Source of the DNA: Prinia subflava
Lineage: Eukaryota > Chordata > Aves > Passeriformes > Cisticolidae
Length of the DNA: 64,000 nt
Direction of reading: 5' to 3'
NCBI RefSeq assembly: GCF_021018805.1
Contig: NC_086283.1
Coordinates: 56,100,705-56,164,704 of the forward strand
Shown: in pieces, positions 50,901-63,277 of the stretch
Numbering within the stretch: position 1 is the stretch's first letter
Layout of the letters: every line of letters begins with the position of its first letter
Notes under the pieces: generated by a model
What the model saw: only the letters and a program-made list of their open reading frames with translations
Databases searched by the model: none
What the model was told of the DNA's origin: nothing
Made by a program: the position numbers and the translations under genes

Positions 50901-53664
50901 GAATCCAGAAGATTAAATAAAAACCAAAAATGTCTTGAAAATGCACCAGATCTTCACATCTCACTCTTTAATTCCATTCCCATTAAAGTAAAACAATCAT
51001 GTCCAAGTAATTGTGTCTATTAATTTCCCCAGGTTAGCTGTGAAACATATGTCTAGAGAAGTCTAAAATCTTAAATCTAAAATTCAACAAGTAATAAGCA
51101 AACCAGAATTTGATGTCTGGGTGGCCAGTAAGCAAGTCATAATGCTATAACACCCACACAAAATTAACTCTTGACTAATAATGTCCCATGGGAATCTGGG
51201 GAATGAATAGTGTAGTCATACTACAGTTATTACAGAGACCTGAGGAGGTAAAGTCTAGAGCCGTTATCATGGCACAGACCAGATATTATGGAAGTTTTTC
51301 ACCATAGGAAAGCATTTAGGATTCAAATCCATAGGAAATGAAAATTAATTTTTGTAATATTTTGGAATGCTTGTTTATTCTGTAGTTGTTTCATTTGAAA
51401 TACTTACATTACATAAAGTGCCTTGTCTCAAAGTCATTCACTACAGCATGTCAACACTACAGACTTGTGGCAGCCTTTCAAAAATGTAGAGAAATATCAT
51501 CTCTAGTAGATGAAATCCATATTTTATTTTTAATTTTATTTATCTTTGAATAGGCCCTACAGGTAAATTTGTAGTTTTCCTGAATTCATGAAAATGTGTT
51601 AGTACTAGGAGCCATATGCACTAGCATCCTAGTAAAATTTAGCCACAAGCTTCCAAAGAAACATACTGAAATATTCAAATTTTCTCAATCCTAGAACAGC
51701 TTCATGGACTGCTGATGGAACGAGTTCACAACAGTGAGTCTTTTGGTCCAGAAAGACAGAGTTTGGGTTCAGTCCCACTGTCATCCAGAAGTGATGTGAA
51801 TTGAACAAGCAGCCAGTTTATACATTTGAGATGAAATAATTATACAGAAATATTTCACATTGTAGTCTGATAGCCTCAAACCAGTGGTTTTGATTTTATT
51901 CATTTCACAGCTCCTGCCTTGCTTATCTAATATAAAACATGGCACTGACCTGTCAAAAGGATGCATATTTTACATGGCTCTAAAGAATAGGTCATCATTG
52001 ATATAGAAAGATGAAATAAGAGCCAGATGTACAGTAGAATCTGAGCATAAATCCTTTATAAAGGATATTCTGGTGCCCTCTCAGGTGTAAGGTAAACAAG
52101 AAAATTTGAAAGCATCAGGAAACCCCAGACAGGATATGAACTGAAACAGAGAAGGAAACAGACTTCTCCCCAGTATGAAGTGCCATCATTTTCACATTCC
52201 TTGAATAGATACTTTGTTGATCACTAGTTTAATGTGACTCATGTTAGGAGTGATTTGAAAATACCTTAACATTTTTTGATCGTTCTACACCTTATTTTTT
52301 TGTTATTCTTAAAATTGTTCTAGACTACCACTGCAGAGCATAGTATCCCAATTCATTTCTGTTTTCATGTCAAATAACAAAACCATTCTTTTACACAATC
52401 TTAGCTGGCTTGGAATAGGATGACATAGAAGTCTAGAAGAAATCTTCCAGTGATTGTCAGGGAAATTTTCTGGCTTGTTGGCTTGTGTTAAAACAGCATG
52501 GAGCAGATGAGGCATGAAAATCAACAATACGTAACTGTCTGTAAGAAATCATGTAAGAGCTAGATCCCTACCATATCCATTGTTTCCTTCTGCTTTGTGG
52601 GTATGTGCTATGGAGAAAAATTTTAATTTAAAGACTTTTTTAAAATAAACATTTTTTAGATCAGTTTTCAGTAAGTACCAGTTGGAAGTATTACATGTTT
52701 TCATTATCATGCTGAATTTCTAGGTGAAAGGGCTGCTGTACTCATCTTTCAAAGGATTAGAATAGGGTGTTTGCTTTCTGTGCCTTCAGGCATGCATAAG
52801 ATAGTTTTCAACTTGCCTCCGCTTTCTGAGCTTTCATGTTTGCAACACAGTTAAACAGTATGCCAGAGAACATCTGCCCCTTATTAGTGCTTTCATTGTT
52901 TTGTGCTTTGATTGCATTGGAAATTTTATCTGATGACCATGGCAATAGTATTATGAACATTAGCTGGTGTAACACTTCATTCCTGTGACCTCTTCTTACT
53001 AGAAGTACTTTCCTGTACTCATACTACCATTTCTGATACTGTCTCTATGTTTTCAGAACTTAGGCCTTCTATATGGAACTACATTTTCAGAAATACTTTG
53101 CCATCTGGTATAACTGGCCATATGCTAAAATACTGACTTCTTTACATTCAGTAGCAAAAACTTTCACTAATTTTCTTAGATTTCTTCTCACATGTTCCTT
53201 TTCTGTGGTATGGAAATGAAGAAGGAAAATGACTCTCTTGAATGCCCAAGAAGCAACTTATAAAAGGAGAGGGAAAAAAGAATGTAAAGTACTTAAGAGT
53301 TACAGGTACTTGTACTTCTCCGTGCATGTTTCAGCACTACTGAATCCTGAAACCACAGTCATTTTGTGGTGCAAGAGACTCATTCCTCAAGCATCTTCTA
53401 CGTAGATCCTGTTCAATGTGGCTGTAAATCAAAGTGATCTTGTATTGAGTTTGCTGGATTGAGTTGGTATGTTGTTGTGCTAATAACAGATTTAATAACC
53501 GTTTCAGGTACATATGAATTTTGCTTGCTTGAAGCAATGTTGACATGCTCTTCATGCTTTCCTTCTTTCCTAATATTTGCCTTTGCCCCTTCAGAAGGCA
53601 GCTTACTTTGAGAGATGATGGAGAGAAAACCCCCTTTTCCTATTCCTGTGGCTCCATTATACCA
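47961..53664. other. 5' flank of SLC27A6, no gene recognised
   Basis: AT-rich with no supportable gene and no clear retroelement. A 20-bp perfect palindrome lies at 50885-50904. Short frames near 48472-48877 and 53337-53691 have no recognisable domain. No EGF-like or TB-domain exon of an FBN2-type gene is seen. Confidence 0.55.
50885..50904. repeat. 20-bp perfect AT-rich palindrome
   Basis: Ten bases (ATTCTATTTT) followed immediately by their reverse complement, with no spacer. Confidence 0.9.
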
Positions 53665-53696
53665 TGCTGTTGCTGCTCCACCAAGCAGCAACAGCA
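53665..53696. repeat. Inverted repeat: 13-bp perfect stem, 6-base loop
   Basis: TGCTGTTGCTGCT (53665-53677), loop CCACCA, then its exact reverse complement (53684-53696). It sits at one edge of a moderately GC-richer patch (about 53.6-54.05 kb) that I cannot assign to a gene or named repeat. Confidence 0.9.
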
Positions 53697-55532
53697 GAGC
53701 TACTCAACAGTCTGAGGAACAAAACAGCTGCTGAGGATGCCCTAACACAGACAAAAGCACCCTCCCTGACCAGAGGGCAGCCTGGCTGCACCTGAACACA
53801 CACCAAGGTCTGAGGTACTTCAATATAGGAGCTGCCAGCAGTCCCAGACAAGGGTGGCATGGTAATGGATCAGCTCCAGCGTAGAAGATGAGGCCAGAGG
53901 TAGGACTAGAGACAATCATACAACAATGTCCATCCATAGGGCAGCACAGCTTAGTTAAGTGTGGTTGCCCAGACCTGGACTTAGATCCATTGGAGCCTTT
54001 GGGTAGAGAGGATCCCACATGATTGCTGGTCAGGGCCATTAGAGCAAATTTATGTCACTACCTGTTACTTGATTCCTGCATGTTCTAAGAAGTTGGTGGA
54101 GCCTCATATCTTTAGCAGTCTTCTAGGAAGTGTTTCTGAAAAAAACCTTCTTCATCTCCTTCAGTTGTTCATTCATAACTTGTAATATGCACTGCAGATG
54201 AAATCTGTCATATTCAATCACCTTGACTGAAAAACCTCATGAGGCTAATGGGAAATAAATGTAGGGAAAAAGTTAATGAGGAACAAATAAGGTGACTCAA
54301 TCACATACTTTAATATCATTAACTTTACATTTAGTGATACTGTCTCTACTACATGCAAAAAAAAAATCTTTTGTATGTGTCATTTTGTGGTGTTTGTAAT
54401 ATTTAAGCAATGAACATTTCAGACAAATTGGCCATTTTCTTAGTTTCTAACTGCCTGGGGTGTGTCTGTATTATTAAGTGGTTATCTTAAAAATGAGGAG
54501 GTAAGTATGTAGGTATCTTCAAATACTAGTCTGGCAATAAAAGAAAAAAGAGCATGGTAACCACAAGACAAGTATAGACACTTTTAAAGTTAGCATGATG
54601 TGAGTAAATAAGTATGCTTTCATTTCTGGAAAGGGCTTTCTTGCCAAGGACTTCATCTGGATGGAGTTGAGTAACTTCTTATATCTATATGAATGATCTT
54701 GTTACAAAATGATTTCATGCCAAGAAAAAGAAATCGTGCTGAAAAAGAAATTTTTAAGGATATATCTGTGTGCAGGGACCATTTTTTTAATAAATTACTT
54801 CTGAAATCTACATTAGTAGCCTGTGTTGTATGCTAGTCCCTTAACCACCTAAAAATAATTGGCCTATTGGCTATTTGCAGCTTCATAGTCCTGTCTCAAC
54901 GGTGTTAACAGACCACTTGCAGCATGAGTGTTAGGAATGGTCAGTGAGACAGATACTAATAAATGTCCATATAATCCTGTTTCATCTTCTCTCCACTAGA
55001 TAACTGTTTGCTCAGGTACCACAGTGTCAACAGCATTGAAAGTGTTTTTGACATAAGGTAGTGAGCTCTACTTCCCAAAGCAAAAAGGAATTCTGGAAGA
55101 TTGCTCAAGGTCAGCTGATCATGGAACGATGTACAAAAATGACCAGCCAAAATGGTCTCACTGGAATAATTTGTTGTTAATATGTCTTCCTACATTTTCA
55201 TTTATCTGCAAACCATGATAACTGAAAACTAACAGCCTGGGGAAATCACCTGACACACAAGGTGCTTTTGCAATTGCAATATTGTGCCAAGGCAGGAAAG
55301 TTTTTGCCTAACTAGCTTGTGTAATAATTAAAGCAGACAATTGCCTAGCTGGAGCAAGAAAAAACAAAAAACACAAACTGCAGAAGAGTTTCACTTTTGT
55401 GATGGCAGTGACTACGGCACTCTGCCTAGACAGCGCAGGCTCGGGTGTAGCAATAAGTCTCTTCTGTCATGCACTCTTTTCTGTAAGTAGCTCAGTGAAG
55501 ATCTCTCACCTGTTAAAACAGCAAGAGCTGGA
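53697..55532. other. Intergenic, unassigned GC-richer patch then AT-rich DNA
   Basis: The first 350 bases are visibly less AT-rich than the surroundings and carry a 111-codon minus-strand frame (54039-53704) without recognisable similarity. The rest is AT-rich with nothing recognised. Confidence 0.5.
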
Positions 55533-55560
55533 CCTTTTTTTTCCCTTTCTTTCTTTTTTT

Positions 55561-55592
<32 letters not shown>

Positions 55593-55601
55593 TTCTCTTT
55601 T
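55533..55601. repeat. 69-base pure pyrimidine tract
   Basis: Only T and C on the plus strand, mostly T8-T12 blocks broken by single C. The Lys-rich minus-strand frames through it are artefacts of composition. Confidence 0.93.
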
Positions 55602-58600
55602 AGACATCTGCTGACAATGAGGGCAAGAAAGAATGAAGATAAAGGGGAAAAGTGCAGGAGGAAGGACAGAGAGACCAATGATGTGCTGCACATCCTGTCC
55701 CCTTTCCTGTGCCCTGTCCCTCAGCATTACATTACTTTCCAAATGTTGGCTATAGGCTCTTTGCATTGTGAGAACTCAAGGAAGGGCAGTGGTGGCAAGG
55801 ACAGACACAACATACCATAGTTACACCATATGGCCTGAGAGTTATTCCAAATTTCATACTGAATATTTGTTTGCCTGAAATTAAAGTTCAGAAGTCTTTA
55901 CTATGCCTATATACTTCAGAAAAAAAGTATTTGTTTGCCTCAATTTTTCTGAAGGGCTTCAGTGCCTTATTATTAATTTTGGGCTCTTGCCTTGGAATGT
56001 GAAAAAGGTTGTGTCTGGAAGTCGCTAAAAATCCTTTTCTAAAGGAGTTTTGAGTCTACTCATAATTTGGTTACTCCATCTTTGTTTGTGTTTATTTAAT
56101 AACAAAACTATTTCATTTGTGTGGTTTTGCGAATACCATATTTGTAAACTAGTGGTTAGTTAAGTATTTTGAAGAAGGTTTCCATAGTAAATTTTAGTAA
56201 AAATTCCAGAATCATCTTGAAGTTTCAAAAGCAGAAAAATTATGTGTGAAGTATCTCTAAATATAATCTGGGTAAAGGATCATCCATTTAACATGCTTCT
56301 CTATTAAGCGTTCCACAATGCACAGTTCAGTTAAACAGCTTTTCTACACGGTGCATAATTTTAAGGTATTGTCGGTTGAAATTGCTAAATACTGCTGCGG
56401 GTGTAGAAGAGACATTTGAAAGGCCTGGCAGAAGACAATACAGACTTATTGCTAAATAGAATTATTTTCCTTTCCTCTTTCCAACAGGCAGACTTCAACT
56501 GTTAATTTACTGTCTCTAACACTCAGAAGCAGAATAAGCCACATATAATCATCCCCAGCATGTTTCTCACAAATCCCACTGTAAGGCTGGTATCTCTGTC
56601 TCTGAAAGCCTTTAACCTCTTTCTATACTGTTGTTTCTCTTCTTTCTGAAAAATATCTCAGGCTTCAAGGCAAACTATAAAATGAGTAGGAGGTTTTGAA
56701 ATGGAAGTGGTACTTGTGTTAAGGTTATCTAACTCTGCTCATTTTTACTGTGTCCTTGTCAATACAATATATTTAAAATTTTTGGCCCAATGTGGCAAGA
56801 CTCCTAGTTTATTAATATTGATATTGATGGTTTTCCTCATTATTATTTTCTTGTTTTCCTGATTTTCTTATTCAGATAAGTAGATCCATGCTGCAGTTTT
56901 GGCTTTCTTATCCTTCAGAGGTAAAAGCACTGAAGCTTTTTGATGAAGATTCTCTTTACTGTAATCTATATAAAATGCATATGTATTGTTCATACCTGTG
57001 TGGCAATGTAGTTGTCCAACTAGCAGGAAGTAAAAAGTATATAGAAAATAAGCTTCTACACAGAGCAAGAGTTTTATATAATCTGATTTGTACAAGTAAA
57101 TAATAGTAGTTTTTGTCAATATAGCAAGTTTTGTACTTCTAATCCTTGCAATTCTGTTTATAATTTAAAGTCAGGACTGTATGATATTATGTGCCTTAAA
57201 GGAAGAAACAGTCTACTGGAGATTGTTTTAGAACATAATCTACATTTCTTCAGCACTTTCATTTCAAGAGCTACAACTGTCACCATATGCAGAAATGTGT
57301 GAGCTCTAAGATGCAGAAAATATCAAAGACAAAATCAGTATCTGTTATGAAATGGGCCCAAAACTTCATATGGCAATTGTTATTTTTAACAAGAAAAAAA
57401 AGAAAAAAAAATTGGTTATTTTGGAAGACTTTCTAAACTTGATGACACTTTTGCTTTCAGAAAAAGTTTTGTGGAAATTTTTAAATTCCTATGTGGAGGA
57501 AAAAGAATATGACAATATACCTGTGTAGTAAAATAGTAATAAGAGCCATGTTGCTATCAGGTTTCTGGTATCTAGAAGGCTATGAATGAATTTATAAACA
57601 CTGCTTTACTCATTACTCCATGTTCCAGGGCAATCTAGCTTAAACCTAACTCTGTGTGTAGTTATTTACAATGCAGAATGCCAACACGGTTTAATTTAAA
57701 TATGTTCTTTCAAGGCTTTTGAAAGAAGTCTTTGGTGAATTACATTGAACTTGATAAAATTCAAGTATATACTCCAAGCAAAATTAAAACTCAAGGAAAA
57801 ACAACAAAAAAGTTGTTAAAATAAACACTAAAGAAAGCATTATCCAGCATTAAATACACTCCAATATTTAAAATATCCCCATATTTTTAAAGTTTTGAAT
57901 GTTAAGTCTGCATACCGAGAAACATGTATCAGTTTAAAAGTCACATTAACCTTTCTCTTTGACTTAAAGAGTTTCAAAATTTAGATGTATCTGTAGCACA
58001 TCTAAGGATAGTATAAATATGATTCTTGAATAGAGGCTTTGGTAAAGTAAAGAAATATCAAACACTTTACTTTGAAATTATTTTCTTTACGTCTGTTTGT
58101 GATTAGGCTATCTGCAGTTAAGGGAAGATCTCTCATCTTAAAACTTTTAAATCTTTTTTTCATACTATTTCAGTATATTTAAGTACTAACAGATCAGTAC
58201 CAGCAAATTTGCTCATCCTTATTCCTCTCTGCTGTGTGTGAAGGACATTAATACATTCCCAGTAGCTTCCTTTGATTGTCAAAGTTTTATCATGATGCAG
58301 GTGGTAAAATGTGCCTCTTCAAAACAGCATATAATTTTCCTTTTATCAAGAAGTAAAGGAACATTTTAGGTTTTTTCTTCTCAATATAAATATATTTTGT
58401 TGCTCCTAAGAGACAATTTTTCTTTAAAGCTTTTGAAACCACCTATATTTGTATTGCTTTTGACTTAAAATAGCACATTCTCTATAATACACCAACAGTA
58501 ACAGAATTCTCATTTGATTTCTGTAACTGTTCTTTTAATTAAAGCCCTACTTGTAGAAAGCTTTGGAAGAAGTCAAACTTTTCTGACATGTGTAAAAATT

Positions 58601-59106
58601 TTACAGTTAATCTAGTCCAAGCAAAGGAAACAAAATAACAATTGTTTTTAGGCCTGAGGGAACATAGGCAATGCCAGATAAAATTAGCAATGCCACATAA
58701 AACTGTTAGAATGTTTTGAAATCAGCACATAGAATGGGGATTAGAATGCCATGCAACCCACCAGTTGTCCTTGAACTTTTTTAACATTAGCCTGTTTTTT
58801 GGCAGCTTGTTTACCTGCTTGAGGCTTGGAGCTCCTGCACTGCCTAATATCTCCATAGGTTAAAAATTTCTCAAGTTTCTGGGTGTGCAAGGTTTTCAGG
58901 TGCTGCTTAGCTGTCAAAACTCCAGATATTTTAGGCTAGATATTAAGAAACTTCTACTTCAGTATCTTCTAGAGGAATAAGTGGGAGGGCTGGTTTTTCT
59001 TTTAATGCCTTCCCTCCCTTATGTAATATTCTCTCTTGAAGTTTATCTCCCAGAGAACATTTTGAATATTTAACTTGTTTTCAACTCAGAAAAGATTTAT
59101 TCATAG
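55602..59106. other. Intergenic, no gene recognised
   Basis: AT-rich; frames at about 56868-57119 and 56888-57103 overlap on opposite strands and have no recognisable similarity. No named repeat seen. Confidence 0.55.
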
Positions 59107-59153
59107 GCAGTGATGGTTCATGTGCAAGTTAAATGCACATGAACCATCACTGC
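59107..59153. repeat. Perfect hairpin: 20-bp stem, 7-base loop
   Basis: The arm at 59107-59126 (starts GCAGTGATGG, ends ATGTGCA) is followed by loop AGTTAAA and then by its exact reverse complement at 59134-59153. No mismatch in 20 base pairs; pairing stops sharply at both ends. Too short for a typical pre-miRNA and no flanking lower stem is visible. Confidence 0.95.
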
Positions 59154-62100
59154 ACATGTACAGGGAAAAGTAGAATAGTGAATTTGTGGTGCTGCATGCA
59201 CATCAGCCCAAATACTGGATTCTCTGGAGGCTGCAGGACTCCTGTGTGATGACACCAACTTGAGAGGAACACTGATGGTAGGAAATGCATCCAGCTGCTG
59301 AGTGGGACAGACCACAGAACCTGACCAGCACTGAGGTGTTATATAGGTAAAAGTGATCAGTGGCAAGAACAAGCTCTAAATCCTAGAATTATATCTTGAG
59401 AAAAATGGCAAGACATGTCTTTGCCAAATAGTTTGCTAGCCTTCAAACTGTGGCTATCTCTTTCTGTCCTTCTGAGGCAGAATAAGCTTCCTTCTGAAGC
59501 TTAATACAAGGCAGTATTAAGGTGAAAGACTAAATTGCTTGTGGTATGTATAGACACTTATGTAAATACTGCTGTAGTTCATATATTCAGATATTTAAAA
59601 AATTACTTCCAAACTTCTTTCCAGAGGTGATTTTTTGAGCTCTTGGCAGGGTGAAAGCATGTATCACCCTCCTTCTTCAGATCTCAAAAAAAGACTCAGC
59701 ATTATTAGCAGATTAAAGTCCTAGTATCCTTGCACCTAAAAGGCTTTCAGGCTTTGAACAGAGAAATTAGTGCCCTCTCTATTTATTGTTGAAATTATTA
59801 ATATGTGAAGGATTTTTTGTCTTTTATAGAACTTTTTTCCTATTGCTAGAAATGTTGTGGTCTGCAAATGAAATATTAACTCCCTCAATTTCTATAAGGG
59901 TCTTCTTATTTGATAGGGTAATGTTGTTTCACACCCATCTGTGACATGGGCTACTAAATTATATATTTAAAGCTTTTCAGCACTAAAAATTCTTATTATA
60001 ATAATTAATTGTTGTAATGGTGATTTGACTCTGGTTTAAACACAAAATTTCAACTATGGTAATTTGTTTAAGGCTTTTTTACAACCCATGACAGAATTTC
60101 ATTATGAAAATAAGTTTCTTAAGTAATATGATTTTCAAAACTGAATGCATGTCTTGCTCCAAAACAAAACCAAAGTTATCAAATTTGAAATAACAAATGA
60201 AGATATGTTACTGATAACTGTTTTGAACTGGGTATTTGCTGATACAAGAAAGAAACAATGCAAAAAACCCAGACAAGATGCTGAAGTCTGATACCATTAT
60301 AGAAAGTACCAAAGCAGAAAGAAAAAACATGAAAGAAAGATTAACACTGGGAGGTGACTGAAAGCTTTGACCTGTGAAGCAGATGAAAGTGTATGGAAAA
60401 ATACCCGACTCTGCAATCTGTTTCTATTCTTACCACAATAACCTTACATATCTTGAGTTTTGGCAGGTCACCTAGACCTTTTTGATGCATACAGAGGAGA
60501 TTACTTTTAGTCCTGAGATAAAATTCCTCCTGTTTTTGAACAAAAATACGTAACATAGGCTGGGGAGAGGCAAAAAGAAGTCATCTGGTACATCTTCACT
60601 TTAAAAGAAATTGAAAAGTAAACAAAGTATATACCTGATATTTATTTCACCAACACATACAGCTTGTGAGAACAACATATGCAACCAATCCCTGTGCTGT
60701 GTGAAATGTGGTTTCCTGTGAATGCTGGACATTGCTGGATCACTGCTCTCTTTGAAGTACAGTAAAATGTTCTCATGTAACTCCGTAACAATCTATACAG
60801 TGTCTAGAAGCTTAGGGCATATCTGAGATAAATTTTTTGAAACCTTGAACGACATCTACTTCACAGCCTCCTCAGCAGTCCAAGAGTTTCTACTGGAGTA
60901 TGACAGTGTTTCACAATGCCCAGCTCTCCTAATCTTGGAAGTATAATTTGGTTCACTGTTTGGGCACTGAGAGCTCTTCACCCAGAGACACTTGTATGCT
61001 GAAGCACACTCTGCTGCTCACAAAAGTGTTTGCTCATTCTCTGCCTTTGCAGGCCCAGGAGAGAGTGAAGGTAGACTCATGTGCAAATGAAGTCCTTTTT
61101 GAGGACTTTTACTTCACTCTTGTCTGTACATCTGACAAAGGTGCAACTCAAAGCACTCATGTTTGAAAACTTTATTATTGGTAGGAAGAGACTGGCACTT
61201 CCAGAGCCAGTTGCCATGCTTAATTAGGTGGGTGGTATGCATTGTTTCTGCTAGAGGCAATTAAAATTACCTGTCAGCATTTTTGGTTGTATCTCCATGG
61301 AGGAATGCAAACACAGCTGAATTCCTCTCTATGCTCTACATTATTCTGGAAGCTCTTAGACTTGCAGAAAGAACCAGGTTTTGTGCAGGTAAAATCATCT
61401 TGGACATTGTGCTTCATACCCAGGGTAACCTCAGTGAGAGCTTGCTTTATTCAGCCTGCTGGAGAACAAACAGCCTTGGCTTGTATGTGCTGACTTTGGA
61501 AGTCATGTCCTTGGATTTGATCACTCTACCCAATGCAGCTTTCTGTTCACAGAGTTGCTGATTATTTGTTTTCTTCTTGTGTAGGTACAATTCCTTCCTT
61601 ATTGCACTTAGTTTCTTACGTGCTTTCCATCTTACTGTTTCCCTAGTTTATCAAGACATTTGTACTGGTAGCAAAAAAAAAGTACTGGTGCCTTAAAATA
61701 CAGACTGGGTAGCTTTACCATTGATGGAAAGGAATTTATTAGCATATCTTTTTTTCCTTAAACCAGAAATTAAAATACAATTTTGAACTGAACTGTAAAC
61801 AAAAGAGATGCAATGCCTTTTTAAAGGCATTTTGAAAACATTATGGATAAACACTTTCAGGTGAAGTAGGACATAATTTGTTCTTCACATATGCAGAGGA
61901 ATAAACTACTGGCTTTTAGTTGTGAAGCCAGGAGCAGAATTCTTGTGTTCTTCTTTATTTTAACTTTTTCTGAAGCCTAAGTGTTGGAAAAGAATTGAAT
62001 ATGGAGGAAAAGGGTGAGGAAGAACGGTGACAGTTATGTGCAGAAGCATACTGTAATACATCCTCATAGTGAGCATAAAGCCAGATCAGTGACCAGACTT

Positions 62101-62154
62101 TTCTATGGGCTTCCTGGAGCTCTCTAATATTATCCTTATTTTTAGAAAATAATT
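59154..62154. other. Intergenic, no gene recognised
   Basis: No gene or named repeat recognised. Two overlapping plus-strand frames at 61242-61561 show no domain. A short palindrome of two 9-base arms lies at 61812-61831. Confidence 0.5.
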
Positions 62155-62757
62155 ATTTCCTGGACTGCACTAGGGGCAGTCTTGCCAGCAGGCCAAAGGA
62201 GGTTTTCCTTCCTCTTCTCCAGCACTGTTAATGCACACCTGTAATGTTGCATCTAGTTGTGACCACATGGAGAGTATTTTGTGTACTGGGGAGAGTTCAA
62301 GCCAGCATGAAGATTTTTATGGATATTTATTTCCTATGAGGAAAAGCTGGATATGCTGGGGCTGTTTAGTCTGAAAAAGTAAAAGCTCAAGGGGAATCAC
62401 CTCACTGTCTACAAATACCTGAACGCAGTGTGTACAGAAAGTGGAGCTGTGATATTATCAGTAGTACCCAGTGACAGAACAAGAAGCAATGGGCACACAC
62501 TGAGACACAGGAGGTCCCTGAACATTAATATGTTAATATTAACAATAACAACATGAGGAAAATGTTTAGGTTTGTTTTTTTTTTTTTTTTTAATCTGAGG
62601 GTGACCAAACACTTGTGCAGGTTGCTCAGAGTGGTGTTGAGTCTCTCTGGAGATAATCAAAACACATCTGGGTAGCTGGCTCTAGGTGTTTCTGCTGGGT
62701 TGAGGGATTGGACCAGAAGACATCCAGAGCATTCTAACCTCAACCATTCTGTGATTA
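62155..62757 (+). mobile_element. CR1 LINE, about 600-base 3' portion
   Basis: Follows the CR1 3' order in sense orientation: GGACTGCACTAGGGGCAGT and TTGCCAGCAGGCCAAAGGAGG, GTTGCATCTAGTTGTGACC, then CCTATGAGGAAAAGCTGG with TGGGGCTGTTTAGTCTG. After these come TACAAATACCTGAACG, a CAGGTTGCTCAGAGTGGTGTTGAGTC block and an AACCATTCTGTGATT end. Clearly diverged, with a T-rich insertion at about 62571-62592. No intact reverse transcriptase frame. Confidence 0.85.
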
Positions 62758-63246
62758 AAAATCAGGCTGCTGCTGTTTTATAGAAATCTGTGCATGGAAG
62801 TACTATAGAAGGTAGCCAGTATGAGTAATGTTCAGAAATGCTACCACCTTGTGGTGGTAATGACTGAAATGACTGAGCATACTGACTGTGCTTTGAAACT
62901 CCTTACCCGCATGGTAATTACATCCAGTGTCCACACACCTTCTGAAACAAGATTTCAAAGGGCTTTTGTTGTTCCTCAGTACTATCAAAGTAATTTCTTT
63001 CAGTAGATTAGGTTTAGTTTAGTTAATTTGCAACAAATAATTAGAAAAGCATCTCCATTATGCTCTTATTCATATGGTTTAGATAGGCTTGCAAGGAACA
63101 GGGAATTGGACTCATTGATTCTGGAGATTAGTAAATTTATATGGATTATGTAACAAATATTGTTCTTTTAAAACCTCACTCCAAATTCAGAAGCCTTGTA
63201 CCCCATGTGAGATGTGAATGTACCCTAAGTAAAGGTACTATTAGTC

Positions 63247-63277
<31 letters not shown>

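Noticed and set aside
59107..59153. Hairpin as a microRNA precursor
   Set aside because: Total length of 47 bases is too short for a typical precursor and no paired lower stem exists; kept only as a structural finding.
63247..63275. CRISPR-like or other regularly spaced repeats in the window
   Set aside because: The only regular arrays are microsatellites without spacers; no repeat-spacer architecture exists.
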